Counted from the first letter of the stretch, positions 41,100 through 50,121 are shown. The stretch is DNA of 64,000 bases from Chitinophagaceae bacterium (GCA_004173235.1 SEAC01000016.1:124001-188000), one strand, 5' to 3'. Made by a program: numbers and translations. Notes: generated by a model from the letters alone, not told the origin.

Positions 41100-41879
41100 A
41101 TGGCAGCTGCTATTCCCCCTAAAGTAAGCAAGTATGTAGACGTAGTCGTATCGATCGCTGCGGCTCTGGTTATCTACGGTGCGCTTCAAAAAATCCTTCA
41201 CTCCCCCACAGCCGACCTCTGGCTGAAGATCGGTCTCTATACAGAAGCCGTGGTGTTCCTGATCTACGGTATCCTTTACATCATCTACCCCGCCGTTGGC
41301 GATGCTTCGCACAGCGAAGAGCTGCTGGTAGAAACTTCCGCTGGTGCTAAAGCTGCCCCCGGCACCGTTCACGCCCTCGACAAGGCAATGGCCCAGGCCG
41401 ACATCACTCCTCAGAACCTGAACCTCCTCGGCGAGAACTTCAAGAAACTGAACGTGACCCTCACCAACATGAACCAGATCGCCGACGTAGTGAAAGTTAC
41501 CGGTGACTATACAACCCGCACTGCCGAAGTAACGCAGGCCCTCTCGAAAGTGAAGGACGCATACCTCGGAGCTGCTAACTCGGTAAGCGCATTCAACCAG
41601 TCTACCGAAGGCGCGAAAGTGTTCAACGAGCAAATGCAGGTGCTGTCGAAGAATCTCTCGTCGCTCAACACGATGTACGAGCTGGAACTGAAGGCAGGCA
41701 ACAACAACATCCAGGCGCTCAACGGCTACTACAGCAAGCTGGCCGAAACTGCCAAGGTGATGAACTCTTCTGCCGAAGACGCTAAGAAAGTACAGGAGCA
41801 GATCGCTGGCCTCGCCGGAAACCTGACCCGCCTCAACACGGTGTACGGCAACATGCTGAGCGCCATGCAGGGCCGCTAA
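41100..41879 (+). CDS. gldL: gliding motility / T9SS motor protein GldL
   Basis: Inner-membrane protein of 259 residues that with GldM forms the proton-driven motor of type IX secretion. Two membrane helices lie at about residues 16-32 and 40-62, the second containing a Glu (YTEAVVFLIYGI) as in known GldL, where a membrane glutamate takes part in proton use. The rest is a long cytoplasmic helical region rich in Ala, Asn and Lys. It is followed by gldM after 56 bases. Confidence 0.95.
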   Translation: MAAAIPPKVSKYVDVVVSIAAALVIYGALQKILHSPTADLWLKIGLYTEAVVFLIYGILYIIYPAVGDASHSEELLVETSAGAKAAPGTVHALDKAMAQADITPQNLNLLGENFKKLNVTLTNMNQIADVVKVTGDYTTRTAEVTQALSKVKDAYLGAANSVSAFNQSTEGAKVFNEQMQVLSKNLSSLNTMYELELKAGNNNIQALNGYYSKLAETAKVMNSSAEDAKKVQEQIAGLAGNLTRLNTVYGNMLSAMQGR

Positions 41880-41935
41880 TCGTGCCGTCTCAAGTAAACA
41901 CTTTCCCCAACCCGACTTTAAATTTTTGACCTGAT

Positions 41936-43507
41936 ATGGCACTACCTAAAGAGCCACGGCAAAAGATGATCAACCTGATGTACCTGGTGCTGACAGCCCT
42001 GCTGGCACTGAACGTCTCGGCTGAGATTCTGAACGCCTTTAAAACAATTAACCGCAGCCTGGAGTCGACGAACTCAACGGTCGACGCCTCGACCGACAAC
42101 GTGATGAAGTCCTTCCAGACGAAGCTCACGGAAAACGAGTCCCGCGCCAAGGCTGAGAAATGGTATCCCAAAGCAGAGCAGGCAGTAGCGCTTTCGAAAG
42201 AGATTTTCAACTACATCGAAGCTCAGAAAAAGCAGATCCTGAAGAACGCCGGTTTCGACCCTACGCGCATGAAGGACGGCAAGCCTGACTCCACTTTCAA
42301 AGAGGACAACCAGGACGTTGCAACGCACTACATGATCGAGGAAGGCAAAGGCAAGGAATTGCTCGCCAAGCTGGAGAACTACAAGAAACAAATGATCGCA
42401 CTCGGTGGCGCTGCCGCCGGCGACTCGATGACCAATCTTACGAAAGACATCGAAGGATACATGAAGCAGATCGACCTGACCGTTCCGCCTACAAAAGCAG
42501 GCGTGAAAGACTGGCAGAATGCTTACTTCCACATGGTGCCTACCGTTGCGGCCATCACCATCCTCAGCAAGTTCCAGAACGACGTTCGTACGGCTGAAAA
42601 CCGCACCGTTACGCTGTTCCACGAGCAGGTTGGTAAAGTGCAGGTGCGCTACGACAAGTTCGCGGCCATCGTAGGACAGAATTCCAACTACATCATGCCC
42701 GGCCAGGAGATCGAGATCAACGCCGGTGTAGGTGCATTCTCTTCTGCTGCCAAGCCTTCCATCTCCATCAACGGCACCAACGCGCCGCTCGGAGAAGATG
42801 GCCAGGCCAAGCTGAAAGTTCAGGGCGGCGGCCTCGGCAAGCACTCGGTGCCTGTTACGATCCGCTTCATGGACCAGGACGGCAAAGAGCAGGTGGTTAC
42901 CAAGAACGTAGAATACACCGTGGGCCAGGCCAATGCCTCCATCGCCCTCGATAAGATGAACGTTCTGTATATCGGTGTAGACAACCCCGTTACGATTGCA
43001 GCTTCGGGTGGCGGCGACGACCGCATCCAGGCCAACATCATTGGCGGCGGCGGCTCCATCAGCAAGGTGAGCGCCGGCAAATACATCGTTCGTGTGAACT
43101 CGGTGACCGATGACGCCAAGATCCAGGTTTCCGTTGACGGCAAAGTGGCCGGCGTATCGCAGTTCCGCGTACGCACGATCCCTACGCCTACGGCAACCAT
43201 CGGTGGTGCTGCTTCGGGCGACAACGTGAACGCAGGTACCATCCGCGCCCAGGCCGGTGTGGGTGCTTATATCAAAGACTTCCCCTTCGAACTGAAGTAC
43301 ACGGTTACTTCGTTCACGCTCACAGCTGATACCGAAGACGGTGACATCGCAGAAGCTGCCTGCACCGGCAACCAGTTCAGCCCCAAGGCTCGCCAGATCC
43401 TCCAGGGTCTGACCGCAGGCCGTACGATTACGATCGATGCCATCCGTGCCCAGGGCCCCGACGGCGTAACGCGTAAGCTGCCTTCGCTTGTTTACTATAT
43501 CAAATAA
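41936..43507 (+). CDS. gldM: gliding motility / T9SS motor protein GldM
   Basis: A 523-residue protein anchored by one N-terminal helix (MINLMYLVLTALLALNVSAEILNAF is split across the membrane segment at about 11-35) with a long periplasmic part that spans toward the GldKN ring. The start PKEPRQKMINLMYLVLTALL is the GldM hallmark. Periplasmic domains include a helical region to about 220 and beta-rich domains after it (NYIMPGQEIEINAGVGAFS, VQGGGLGKHSVPV). It precedes gldN by three bases. Confidence 0.95.
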   Translation: MALPKEPRQKMINLMYLVLTALLALNVSAEILNAFKTINRSLESTNSTVDASTDNVMKSFQTKLTENESRAKAEKWYPKAEQAVALSKEIFNYIEAQKKQILKNAGFDPTRMKDGKPDSTFKEDNQDVATHYMIEEGKGKELLAKLENYKKQMIALGGAAAGDSMTNLTKDIEGYMKQIDLTVPPTKAGVKDWQNAYFHMVPTVAAITILSKFQNDVRTAENRTVTLFHEQVGKVQVRYDKFAAIVGQNSNYIMPGQEIEINAGVGAFSSAAKPSISINGTNAPLGEDGQAKLKVQGGGLGKHSVPVTIRFMDQDGKEQVVTKNVEYTVGQANASIALDKMNVLYIGVDNPVTIAASGGGDDRIQANIIGGGGSISKVSAGKYIVRVNSVTDDAKIQVSVDGKVAGVSQFRVRTIPTPTATIGGAASGDNVNAGTIRAQAGVGAYIKDFPFELKYTVTSFTLTADTEDGDIAEAACTGNQFSPKARQILQGLTAGRTITIDAIRAQGPDGVTRKLPSLVYYIK

Positions 43508-43510
43508 CCA

Positions 43511-44548
43511 ATGAATATGAAAAACCTTGTCCTCAAGGGTAGTTTGTTCCTCCTCCTCGTTCTGGCTTTCAGCCAGGCCGATGCCCAGCGCGCTCCGCGC
43601 CGCCGCCCCGCGGGTAACGCAGGCGCAGCGAATGGTGCTACCGGCACGGGCACGGGCACACAGGAGAGTGTGAACCAGACCAAGGCCCCCTCAGGCTACA
43701 ACCCCTATGGCAACATTCCCATCGAAGTGGACTCTTCGGGTGCCAGCGATACGGCCATCCGCAAGTCGCTCCGCAACGACTACGCCTACGACAAGTCGGC
43801 GCTGAACGACCGCACGCCGCTCAACTACGAGCACCTGCGCTGGGATGACGCCCTCTTCGCCGAAAAGGTCTGGCGCGAGCTCGACCTCCGCGAGAAGCTC
43901 AATAAGACCTTCCAGTACTCCGCCGACGACGACAACGGCAGCCAGATGTTCATCAACATCCTGCTCCGCGCCGTCAACAGCGGTACGGTAACGGCCTTCA
44001 ACGACGAGCGCTTCACGCAGCCCATGCAAATGGCCGAACTGCAGCAGCTCACCGTTGGCTCCGCCGACACCACGCCTGTAGTAGACATCAACGACCCTTC
44101 CAAGATCGTGAAGTACACGGTAACGCGTGCTTCCTTCGATGCCAAGTCGGTAACGAAGCTTCGGATCAAGGAGGAGTGGGTGTTCGACCGCGAAGCAAGC
44201 CGCATGTTCGTACGCATCCTCGGCATCGCACCCCTGAAGACGCTCTACAATGCCAATGGCACGGAGCGCGGTTCTTCTGTGATGTTCTGGGTATACTACC
44301 CCGACCTGCGCCAGACGCTGGCCAAATATGAAGTGTACAACGGCAAGAACATGGGCGCAAGCCGCATGACCTGGGAGGAGCTCTTCGAGGCGCGTATGTT
44401 CAGCAGCTACATCATTAAGTCGACGCTGGATAACCCGGGCAACAAGACCATCCGCGCGATGATCAAGGACCCGATCCTTGCGCTTCTTGAAGGCGACAAT
44501 GTGAAAGAACGCATCTTCAATTACGAGCAGGATCTCTGGTCGTACTAA
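43511..44548 (+). CDS. gldN: gliding motility / T9SS protein GldN
   Basis: Periplasmic ring protein of 345 residues that binds GldK. It has a signal peptide (MNMKNLVLKGSLFLLLVLAFSQADA; a second ATG is two codons in), a Pro/Arg and Gly/Thr-rich linker, and the GldN domain from about residue 85 (LRWDDALFAEKVWRELDLREK, RIKEEWVFDREASRMFVRILGIAP, WVYYPDLRQTLAKYEVYN). It ends the gldKLMN set and is closed by a strong terminator. Confidence 0.95.
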   Translation: MNMKNLVLKGSLFLLLVLAFSQADAQRAPRRRPAGNAGAANGATGTGTGTQESVNQTKAPSGYNPYGNIPIEVDSSGASDTAIRKSLRNDYAYDKSALNDRTPLNYEHLRWDDALFAEKVWRELDLREKLNKTFQYSADDDNGSQMFINILLRAVNSGTVTAFNDERFTQPMQMAELQQLTVGSADTTPVVDINDPSKIVKYTVTRASFDAKSVTKLRIKEEWVFDREASRMFVRILGIAPLKTLYNANGTERGSSVMFWVYYPDLRQTLAKYEVYNGKNMGASRMTWEELFEARMFSSYIIKSTLDNPGNKTIRAMIKDPILALLEGDNVKERIFNYEQDLWSY

Positions 44549-44559
44549 CAGAAGAAAAT

Positions 44560-44597
44560 AAAGTAAAAGTCCCGCTGCAAGGCGGGACTTTTACTTT
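44560..44597. terminator. strong terminator after gldN
   Basis: A perfect 16-base-pair stem AAAGTAAAAGTCCCGC / GCGGGACTTTTACTTT around a six-base loop, 12 bases after the gldN stop. It is A/T-rich on the outside and G/C-rich inside and would work in both directions. Confidence 0.9.
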
Positions 44598-44753
44598 GGC
44601 GGGTAACCGAAAATTCTCAAAAGATTTCCGTCCTTTTTCACCTGTTTATCGAAGTTTCCGTTGTACTTTTACCTCGGTTTTTCATAGGATATTGGATTTT
44701 AAAACGGGGCCGGATTTCCATCCAGCCCTTTATTTTTGCCCCCACTCTGGGAG
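44598..44753. other. non-coding stretch with an orphan -7-like element
   Basis: Within the 330-base gap between gldN and uvrC, after the terminator and before repeat copy C, no gene is seen. TATTTTTG at 44731-44738 fits TAnnTTTG on the plus strand, but no -33 element is at the right spacing and the direction leads only into the repeat and antisense to uvrC. Confidence 0.4.
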
Positions 44754-44876
44754 CGAAAGAACACAGATACCGCAAGCGGTATACGCAGATCTATTAAGAT
44801 TTCTTATGATTTGCTGACGCACGTGCAAGTATTAGCTGCGCTAATCGTATAAATCTTACGAAATCTGCGTTCTTTC
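44754..44876. repeat. inverted-repeat element, copy C
   Basis: Ends are GAAAGAACACAGAT and AAATCTGCGTTCTTTC. Just inside the left end, the hairpin ACCGCAAGCGGT is followed by a second ATACGCAGAT. The middle has ATTAAGATTTCTTATGAT and a GCTGACGC motif shared with copy E. It lies between the convergent gldN and uvrC genes. Confidence 0.9.
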
Positions 44877-44878
44877 AC

Positions 44879-46687
44879 TTATTCCGGATCCTGCTCAAAA
44901 TGCGCTTTCACGATTTTCGCTTTCCCGATCCCAATCACTTTTGCCAGGTCTTCGATGCTTTGCCGCCGCACGCCGGCCACGCTGCGAAAGGTTTTGAGAA
45001 GTGTTTGGGCAGTTTGCGCGCCGATGCCCCGGATATCTTCCAGCTCGTTTTTGAAAGTGCCCTTACTGCGTTTGTTGCGATGGCTCGAAACGCCATGATT
45101 GTGCACCTCGTCGCGGATGCGGCGTATGAGCAGCAGGCTTTCGCTGTTGTACGGAAGTTTCAATGATTCCTTATCGCCCACGAAAAACAGTTCCTCTTCG
45201 TTTTTCGCGAGTCCCACTAACGTCATGCGCCCCTGCAGCTCCAATTCCTCGATAGCTTCCTGTGCCGCACCGAGCTGCCCTTTGCCGCCGTCGATGATCA
45301 CCAGTTGCGGAAGGCTTTCGCCTTCGTTCACCAGCCTGCGGTAGCGCCGGTATACGCCCTCCTTCATCGAAGCAAAGTCATTGTTCTTTCCGTCGAGCGT
45401 TTTGAGGTTGAAGATGCGGTAGTCTTTCCGGCTTGGCTCACCATTGCGAAAGCAAACCATAGCCGAAACCGGAAACGACCCATGAAAATGTGAATTATCG
45501 AAGCACTCGATATGAACGGGCACTTCGGTGAGATTCAGGTTCTCCTGGATCTGGAGCAGCACGGGATACCTGGCCGTCTTCACACCCACGTTGAGCCGCT
45601 CCTTACTCCTGATCTCGTTGATGAAATAGTGAACATTCTTTTCCGACAGATCCAGCAGCTTTTTCTTTTCGCCGGCCCTGGGCACCGTCACGTGCACACC
45701 GGGCTCGTCGTATTCGATGGCGAAGGGAACGACGATCTCGCGCGCATTGCTGTTGAAGGTGGAGCGCAGCTGCCCGATGGTAAATGCGAGGATCTCTTCC
45801 ACCGTCTCATCGAGCTGCGCTTCCACGCGGAGCGTTTTTGTTTGCACGATCGCGCCGCCTTCCAGCATCAGGAAGTTGACGTACGCAACGTCGCCGTCCT
45901 TTTGAATGGAAAACACGTCGAGCCCATCCACCTGGTTGTTGACCACCACCGAGCGCGACTGGTATTGTTCCAGGAATTTGATCTTGCGGTGCACCGCTTC
46001 GGCCTTTTCAAATTCGAGTGCTTCGGCGTGCGTCTTGAGCTCTTTTTTGAAATGCTGGAACACGGGTGACAGCTGACCCTTCAGCAGGTTCTTCACCTGG
46101 GTGATGTTCTCGTCGTAGTCGCCCATCGACTGGCGCGCTTCGCATGGACCCTTGCAATTGCCGAGGTGAAACTCGAGGCACACCTTGAACTTGCCCTTTT
46201 CGATATTGCGCGGCGTGAGGTTGAGCGGGCATGTGCGCAGCGGGATCGTTTGCTTGATGAAGTTGAGCAGGTCGCGCACCTTGCCAACCGATGTGTAAGG
46301 ACCGAAGTACTGCGAGCCGTCTTCGATGCGCTGCCGCGTAAGGAACACGCGCGGGAACGGCTCATTCTTGATCACGATCCAGGGATAGGTCTTATCGTCT
46401 TTCAACTCGATGTTGAACATCGGCTGGAACTGCTTGATCAGCGAATTCTCCAGCAAAAACGCATCCTGCTCCGACCCTACGATGGTGAACTCGATGCGGC
46501 GGATGCGGCGTACGAGCTCGTGCGTTTTGTAATTGTGGTCGTTCTTGGTGAAGTAGGAGGACACGCGCTTGCGGATATGCTTGGCCTTGCCCACGTAAAG
46601 CAGGTTGCCATTCACATCGTAATACTTGTAGATCCCCGGCTCTTGCGGGAGTGTTTGCGCGATCTGTTGAAACTCTTCCTGGGTCAT
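44879..46687 (-). CDS. uvrC: excinuclease ABC subunit C
   Basis: Nucleotide excision repair endonuclease of 602 residues that cuts both sides of a DNA lesion in the UvrABC complex. Domains in order are the N-terminal GIY-YIG nuclease (EPGIYKYYDVNGNLLYVGKAKHIRKR is split around the GIY and YVG motifs, residues about 17-45), a Cys-rich segment (RTCPLNLT, CLEFHLGNCKGPCE), a UVR helix near 205-240, the RNase H-like nuclease (IECFDNSHFHGS, VIDGGKGQL), and C-terminal HhH motifs (ELEDIRGIGAQTAQTLLKTF). The stop lies two bases from repeat copy C. Confidence 0.96.
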   Translation of the reverse strand: MTQEEFQQIAQTLPQEPGIYKYYDVNGNLLYVGKAKHIRKRVSSYFTKNDHNYKTHELVRRIRRIEFTIVGSEQDAFLLENSLIKQFQPMFNIELKDDKTYPWIVIKNEPFPRVFLTRQRIEDGSQYFGPYTSVGKVRDLLNFIKQTIPLRTCPLNLTPRNIEKGKFKVCLEFHLGNCKGPCEARQSMGDYDENITQVKNLLKGQLSPVFQHFKKELKTHAEALEFEKAEAVHRKIKFLEQYQSRSVVVNNQVDGLDVFSIQKDGDVAYVNFLMLEGGAIVQTKTLRVEAQLDETVEEILAFTIGQLRSTFNSNAREIVVPFAIEYDEPGVHVTVPRAGEKKKLLDLSEKNVHYFINEIRSKERLNVGVKTARYPVLLQIQENLNLTEVPVHIECFDNSHFHGSFPVSAMVCFRNGEPSRKDYRIFNLKTLDGKNNDFASMKEGVYRRYRRLVNEGESLPQLVIIDGGKGQLGAAQEAIEELELQGRMTLVGLAKNEEELFFVGDKESLKLPYNSESLLLIRRIRDEVHNHGVSSHRNKRSKGTFKNELEDIRGIGAQTAQTLLKTFRSVAGVRRQSIEDLAKVIGIGKAKIVKAHFEQDPE

Positions 46688-46697
46688 CGGCGGCTCC

Positions 46698-47282
46698 TTA
46701 CTGGCTATCTCTGGTAAAATCGTTCCAGCTCACGGTGGTGCGCCGGATGCGTTCTGTGCCACCGGGGCCCGGCAGGCTTTCCGATACACTGAAATGATCG
46801 TTATTGGCCCAAACGAGGTTGCGGTGCACAATGTAGCCGCCCTGCTTGTCGTAGAAGTCGAAGATCATCGTCTTCACGAGGCCACCGCCCTGGTCGGGAT
46901 CGATGATCACCTGCTCGCGCTGCAGCGCCGCCTCGGGGTCTTTGGCGGTATAAAATAGCACGACTTTTTTGAGCGTCTCGTCGTACAGGTTTTCTTCCTT
47001 GTAATCGTCGCGGAGGTCTTTCGATGCAACGTCGGGTAGGGTGAGAAAGGGAGCGGCTTCCTGGCGAAACTGCTCGCGGGTGATGACGGACGTGTCAGCC
47101 TTACCGTCGAACGAAACCACCTTACGGATCTGGTAGAGGCTCGTATCCACGTCGCGCACCTGGCTCCTGATGAAGGCGATGGCCTGGAACGGCTCGGTGG
47201 ACGTGCCGTCGGCTTTCTCCTCTTTCTTGTCGCCGCAGGCTACCAGCAGCAGCGCCCAGCATCCGGCCATCCAGTATTTCAT
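46698..47282 (-). CDS. hypothetical lipoprotein
   Basis: Unrecognised 194-residue protein with a lipoprotein signal peptide and lipobox LVAC (Cys16), then a charged DKKEEKADG linker. The mature part has alternating strands and helices with no catalytic motif that I recognise (SFDGKADTSVITREQFRQEA; IFDFYDKQGGYIVHRN). It may fold like small beta-sandwich envelope lipoproteins. It ends ten bases before uvrC and is probably co-transcribed with it, though a functional link is not evident. Confidence 0.75.
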   Translation of the reverse strand: MKYWMAGCWALLLVACGDKKEEKADGTSTEPFQAIAFIRSQVRDVDTSLYQIRKVVSFDGKADTSVITREQFRQEAAPFLTLPDVASKDLRDDYKEENLYDETLKKVVLFYTAKDPEAALQREQVIIDPDQGGGLVKTMIFDFYDKQGGYIVHRNLVWANNDHFSVSESLPGPGGTERIRRTTVSWNDFTRDSQ

Positions 47283-47287
47283 AGCTC

Positions 47288-47295
47288 CAAATTTA
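47288..47295 (-). promoter_or_regulatory. -7 element for lipoprotein-uvrC unit
   Basis: Minus-strand TAAATTTG fits TAnnTTTG and sits five bases before the start codon, so the transcript would be nearly leaderless. No clear -33 element. Confidence 0.45.
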
Positions 47296-47301
47296 GGAAC
47301 T

Positions 47302-47333
47302 GGAAAAAGAAATCCCGGCGTTAAAGCCGGGAT
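47302..47333 (-). terminator. terminator after the sigma/beta-barrel operon
   Basis: Stem ATCCCGGC / GCCGGGAT with a six-base loop at 47312-47333, followed on the minus strand by a T-rich tail (TTCTTTTTCC), 36 bases past the stop of the beta-barrel gene. Confidence 0.75.
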
Positions 47334-47369
47334 CGGAATGCAATTGATTGTTAGAATTTGAACACCGGG

Positions 47370-48737
47370 TTACTTGTTCAACGATACCCCTACACGCAGG
47401 CCGAAGTCGAACAGGTTTTCCTTGACCGGGTACTTGCTCACGAAGCTCGACATCAGCTGGTAGCGCACCTGTGGGCCCACCTGCCAGGCTAGCTTGCCTG
47501 TGGAGTAACCAACGTAGGTGGAGAGCGCCGTGTTCACATTGAAGCGACGTACGAGCCAGGGAACTTCCGCATAGGTCTTGTAATCGGTAGACAGCATGTA
47601 CACGCGGTCGCTCAGGATGTAGGTGGGCTGGATGGTGCTCGTTACACCGAACTGCGTGCGGCTGTTGCCAGCCACTTTCACTTCGAAGCCGATGGGCGTA
47701 GAAACCTGGAAGTACATGTTCTGCAGGTTTTCCTTGCGGCCACCGCCATCGAGGTTGCTATAGGGTGTTGTGCGCTGCGCCGAGCCGCCGCCGTTGTACG
47801 ACATCGTTGCGGTTTGCGGTGCATAATTGTCGAAGGCCTGCACCGAGTAGCGGCTGACGTTGAACTGGAGACCGCCCTGCACCTTGAGGTTGCGGGCAAG
47901 GGCGTATTTGGCCGACACGCCCACTTCGAGGCCGATGCTGGGCTTGTGGGTAACGGCATCGTTTACGTTATACAGCGCATAGGTATTGGGGTCGGCGTTG
48001 GCCTGCGGCACCTGCGTTGTGAAGTCTTTGTTTTCGGTAAGCGAGCGGTAGCTCAGGGTGGGTGTAACGAAGAACTGGAAGCTCAGTTTGGCGGCTGCCG
48101 GGAGCTTTACCTTCGACGTGCGTCCGTCCGGGTTGGGATTTGAAGTGAGTGGGTTTTTGAGTGCTGCAAAAGGCTGCGCCAGCGATGCATCCGTATAAAT
48201 TCGGTCGATCTCGGCTGTGGTGGCGCTGCTTTCGGCATCGAGGTAATCGGCGGCCTGGGTAGCTGCGCTGTGCTGGTTGCGTGCTGCAGCTGCACCGCGA
48301 TGGCGGGGATGCACGCTCGCTGCGAGGCCGTTGCCGTTGCGGCTTTCGTGCCGGAACGTGGCCGTGCTGCCGTCCTGAACAAAGAGGACATTGCCGGGCG
48401 TTACGGAGGCATTTGGAGCTATGCCTTCGTTGTTGGCGGTAAGGGCGAGCGGGCTGGCAGCAGCACTGCGGTTGCTATTGGAGGCCGCGGGGAGGGCAGG
48501 GCTACCGTTGCGTGCGGCCGATGCGTCGGCACTTCCGGGTTGAAGCTGGTGAATGAGGTAGCCCGACAGCGAAGCAGCTATCAGGAAGAAGCCGGTAAAG
48601 AGCCCGATGCGGCGGTTGCGGCGCTTCAGGTTGTCGGAAATGCCCTTCCACACCTTGTCGGAGGGGCGCATCTGAAACGAATCTGCGTTCTGTTTCAGAA
48701 AGTCCTCCAACGAATCATCTGTGTAATGTCGCTTCAT
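47370..48737 (-). CDS. inner-membrane-anchored protein with C-terminal beta-barrel domain, sigma-factor partner
   Basis: A 455-residue protein without a cleavable signal peptide. Residues 1-40 are polar and probably cytoplasmic (DDSLEDFLKQNADSFQMRPSDKVW is a segment resembling short anti-sigma tails), followed by one membrane helix at about 44-64, a long disordered Ala/Ser/Asn-rich stretch to about residue 200, and a beta-strand-rich domain to the end resembling an outer-membrane beta-barrel family. It lies 31 bases downstream of an ECF sigma factor, so it may act as that factor's anti-sigma regulator or sensor (inference). Confidence 0.7.
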   Translation of the reverse strand: MKRHYTDDSLEDFLKQNADSFQMRPSDKVWKGISDNLKRRNRRIGLFTGFFLIAASLSGYLIHQLQPGSADASAARNGSPALPAASNSNRSAAASPLALTANNEGIAPNASVTPGNVLFVQDGSTATFRHESRNGNGLAASVHPRHRGAAAARNQHSAATQAADYLDAESSATTAEIDRIYTDASLAQPFAALKNPLTSNPNPDGRTSKVKLPAAAKLSFQFFVTPTLSYRSLTENKDFTTQVPQANADPNTYALYNVNDAVTHKPSIGLEVGVSAKYALARNLKVQGGLQFNVSRYSVQAFDNYAPQTATMSYNGGGSAQRTTPYSNLDGGGRKENLQNMYFQVSTPIGFEVKVAGNSRTQFGVTSTIQPTYILSDRVYMLSTDYKTYAEVPWLVRRFNVNTALSTYVGYSTGKLAWQVGPQVRYQLMSSFVSKYPVKENLFDFGLRVGVSLNK

Positions 48738-48768
48738 GATAATCTCTTCTAGCGCAAGCGGTTATTGG

Positions 48769-49344
48769 TTAACGTCTTGCTGCCACGGGCATCCATTCGG
48801 ACGACCTCGGCAACAGGATGTTTTTCTTTTTTAAAATGTCTTCGAGCATAGCCTTGGCCCTTGTATACTGGCTCCGGCTGGTGCTTTCTTCGATGTCGAG
48901 CATATCGGAGATCTCGCGGTGCGAAAACCCTTCCAGTGCGAAGAGGTTGAGCACGGTGCGATAGCCGATCGGGAGCAGGCGGATGCACTCTACCACTTCT
49001 TTCGCCTGCATGATGGACGGGATGGCATCCTCGCGCACCTGCAGCGATGTGGCGTGGATCAGGTCTACGCTCTCGTTGAATTTCTTGTTTTTCTTGAGGA
49101 TATTGATGCAGGTATGCACTACGATGCGGCGGATCCATCCTTCCAGCGAGCCCCTGTTCTCAAAGCTCCGGATCTGCGAAAAGACCTTGATGAATCCTTC
49201 CTGCAGCATATCCTCGGCATCCTCACGGTTATGGGCGTAGCGGTAACAAACGCCGAGCATCTTGGAACTGAACCGTAGGTACAATTCCTTCTGCGCCGAA
49301 GCGTTGTTTTGCAAACATCCTTGTAAGAGATCTTCCTCGGTCAT
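48769..49344 (-). CDS. ECF RNA polymerase sigma factor
   Basis: A 191-residue sigma-70 family protein of the extracytoplasmic function type. Region 2 covers about residues 20-85 (YLRFSSKMLGVCYRYAHNRE and DAEDMLQEGFIKVFSQI) and region 4 about 115-165 (LPIGYRTVLNLFALEGFSHREISDMLDI split between two helices). It steers RNA polymerase to alternative promoters. It is the first gene of a two-gene unit with the membrane-anchored beta-barrel protein, which suggests control by an envelope signal. Confidence 0.92.
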   Translation of the reverse strand: MTEEDLLQGCLQNNASAQKELYLRFSSKMLGVCYRYAHNREDAEDMLQEGFIKVFSQIRSFENRGSLEGWIRRIVVHTCINILKKNKKFNESVDLIHATSLQVREDAIPSIMQAKEVVECIRLLPIGYRTVLNLFALEGFSHREISDMLDIEESTSRSQYTRAKAMLEDILKKKNILLPRSSEWMPVAARR

Positions 49345-49433
49345 AAGCTTCCGTGTGGTGTGCCTGTAAGTTAGACAATTGCCGGCGGGAAATGCTGCAC
49401 GAGAGCGGGAAAATTTTCCTTGCGCTGGCCACC

Positions 49434-49647
49434 GTCAGCCGTCAGCCGTCAGCCGTGAGCCGTGAGGTCCGCCGGACATACAAAGAAGCCATGACACAAC
49501 CGCGGTTCGTATTGGCAGATGATAAGGCGGTGCAGAAAGTACCCGTTGGAAATGAATGAACGGCTGTCCAGGGCTTACGGTAGTTGTTTTCAGAAAGACT
49601 TCTGGACAAGCTGGTGGCTCACGGCTGACGGCTCACCGCTCACGACC
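49434..49647. repeat. paired, inverted seven-base tandem repeats in a non-coding gap
   Basis: Five head-to-tail copies of GTCAGCC/GTGAGCC (49434-49468) face four copies of the complement GGCTCAC/GGCTGAC (49616-49647), so the 147 bases between them could be looped out. The right arm ends at the stop codon of the heme-binding gene. The rest of the 303-base gap between the sigma factor and that gene shows no gene or other signal. Confidence 0.85.
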
Positions 49648-50121
49648 TCAGTCCGTATCCGGCTTCGTGCTGTCGCCGGCTTGCTGCTCCATCTGTTTTG
49701 CCCACGAAATGAGGGTGGAGCGCTCTTCCGGTGTGAGGATGGCGTCTTTGTGGATCCAGGTGTACGAGTCGAGGGGCATTTCGCCCTTCTCCACCTGCTC
49801 GGCAACTTCTTTCATCTTTTTGGACTGCCGGCGGCGCGTGTAGCCCCCGAATTCGTCGAAATTCAGCTCGCGCTTGCCTTCGTCTACATGGTGCTGCAGC
49901 CACCAGGCCACGGGCTGCACCTTCGAGTACCAAGGATAGCGGGTGTTGTTGCTGTGGCAATCATAACAAGCCTTTTTCAGTATGGCATCCACGTGGGCCG
50001 GCACCGGGTAAAAATTCGTGAGCGCGGCGCGCTGTGGTTGCGGGTTGGTGTTGGCGGTGGGACGGATGAACTGGATCACTACCAGCAACACCAATACCAC
50101 GATGAGAATTCGTTTGCCCAT
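49648..50121 (-). CDS. heme-binding domain protein (single c-type heme motif)
   Basis: A 157-residue protein with an uncleaved or cleaved N-terminal helix (RILIVVLVLLVVIQFI, about 4-19) and one heme c attachment motif CYDCH (52-56) in KKACYDCHSNNTRYPWYSKVQPVAWWLQ. This matches the Bacteroidota heme-binding (Haem_bd) family, whose members face the periplasm; an electron-transfer or sensing role is not established. It stands alone between the gpmI gene and a repeat-filled gap. Confidence 0.85.
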   Translation of the reverse strand: MGKRILIVVLVLLVVIQFIRPTANTNPQPQRAALTNFYPVPAHVDAILKKACYDCHSNNTRYPWYSKVQPVAWWLQHHVDEGKRELNFDEFGGYTRRRQSKKMKEVAEQVEKGEMPLDSYTWIHKDAILTPEERSTLISWAKQMEQQAGDSTKPDTD

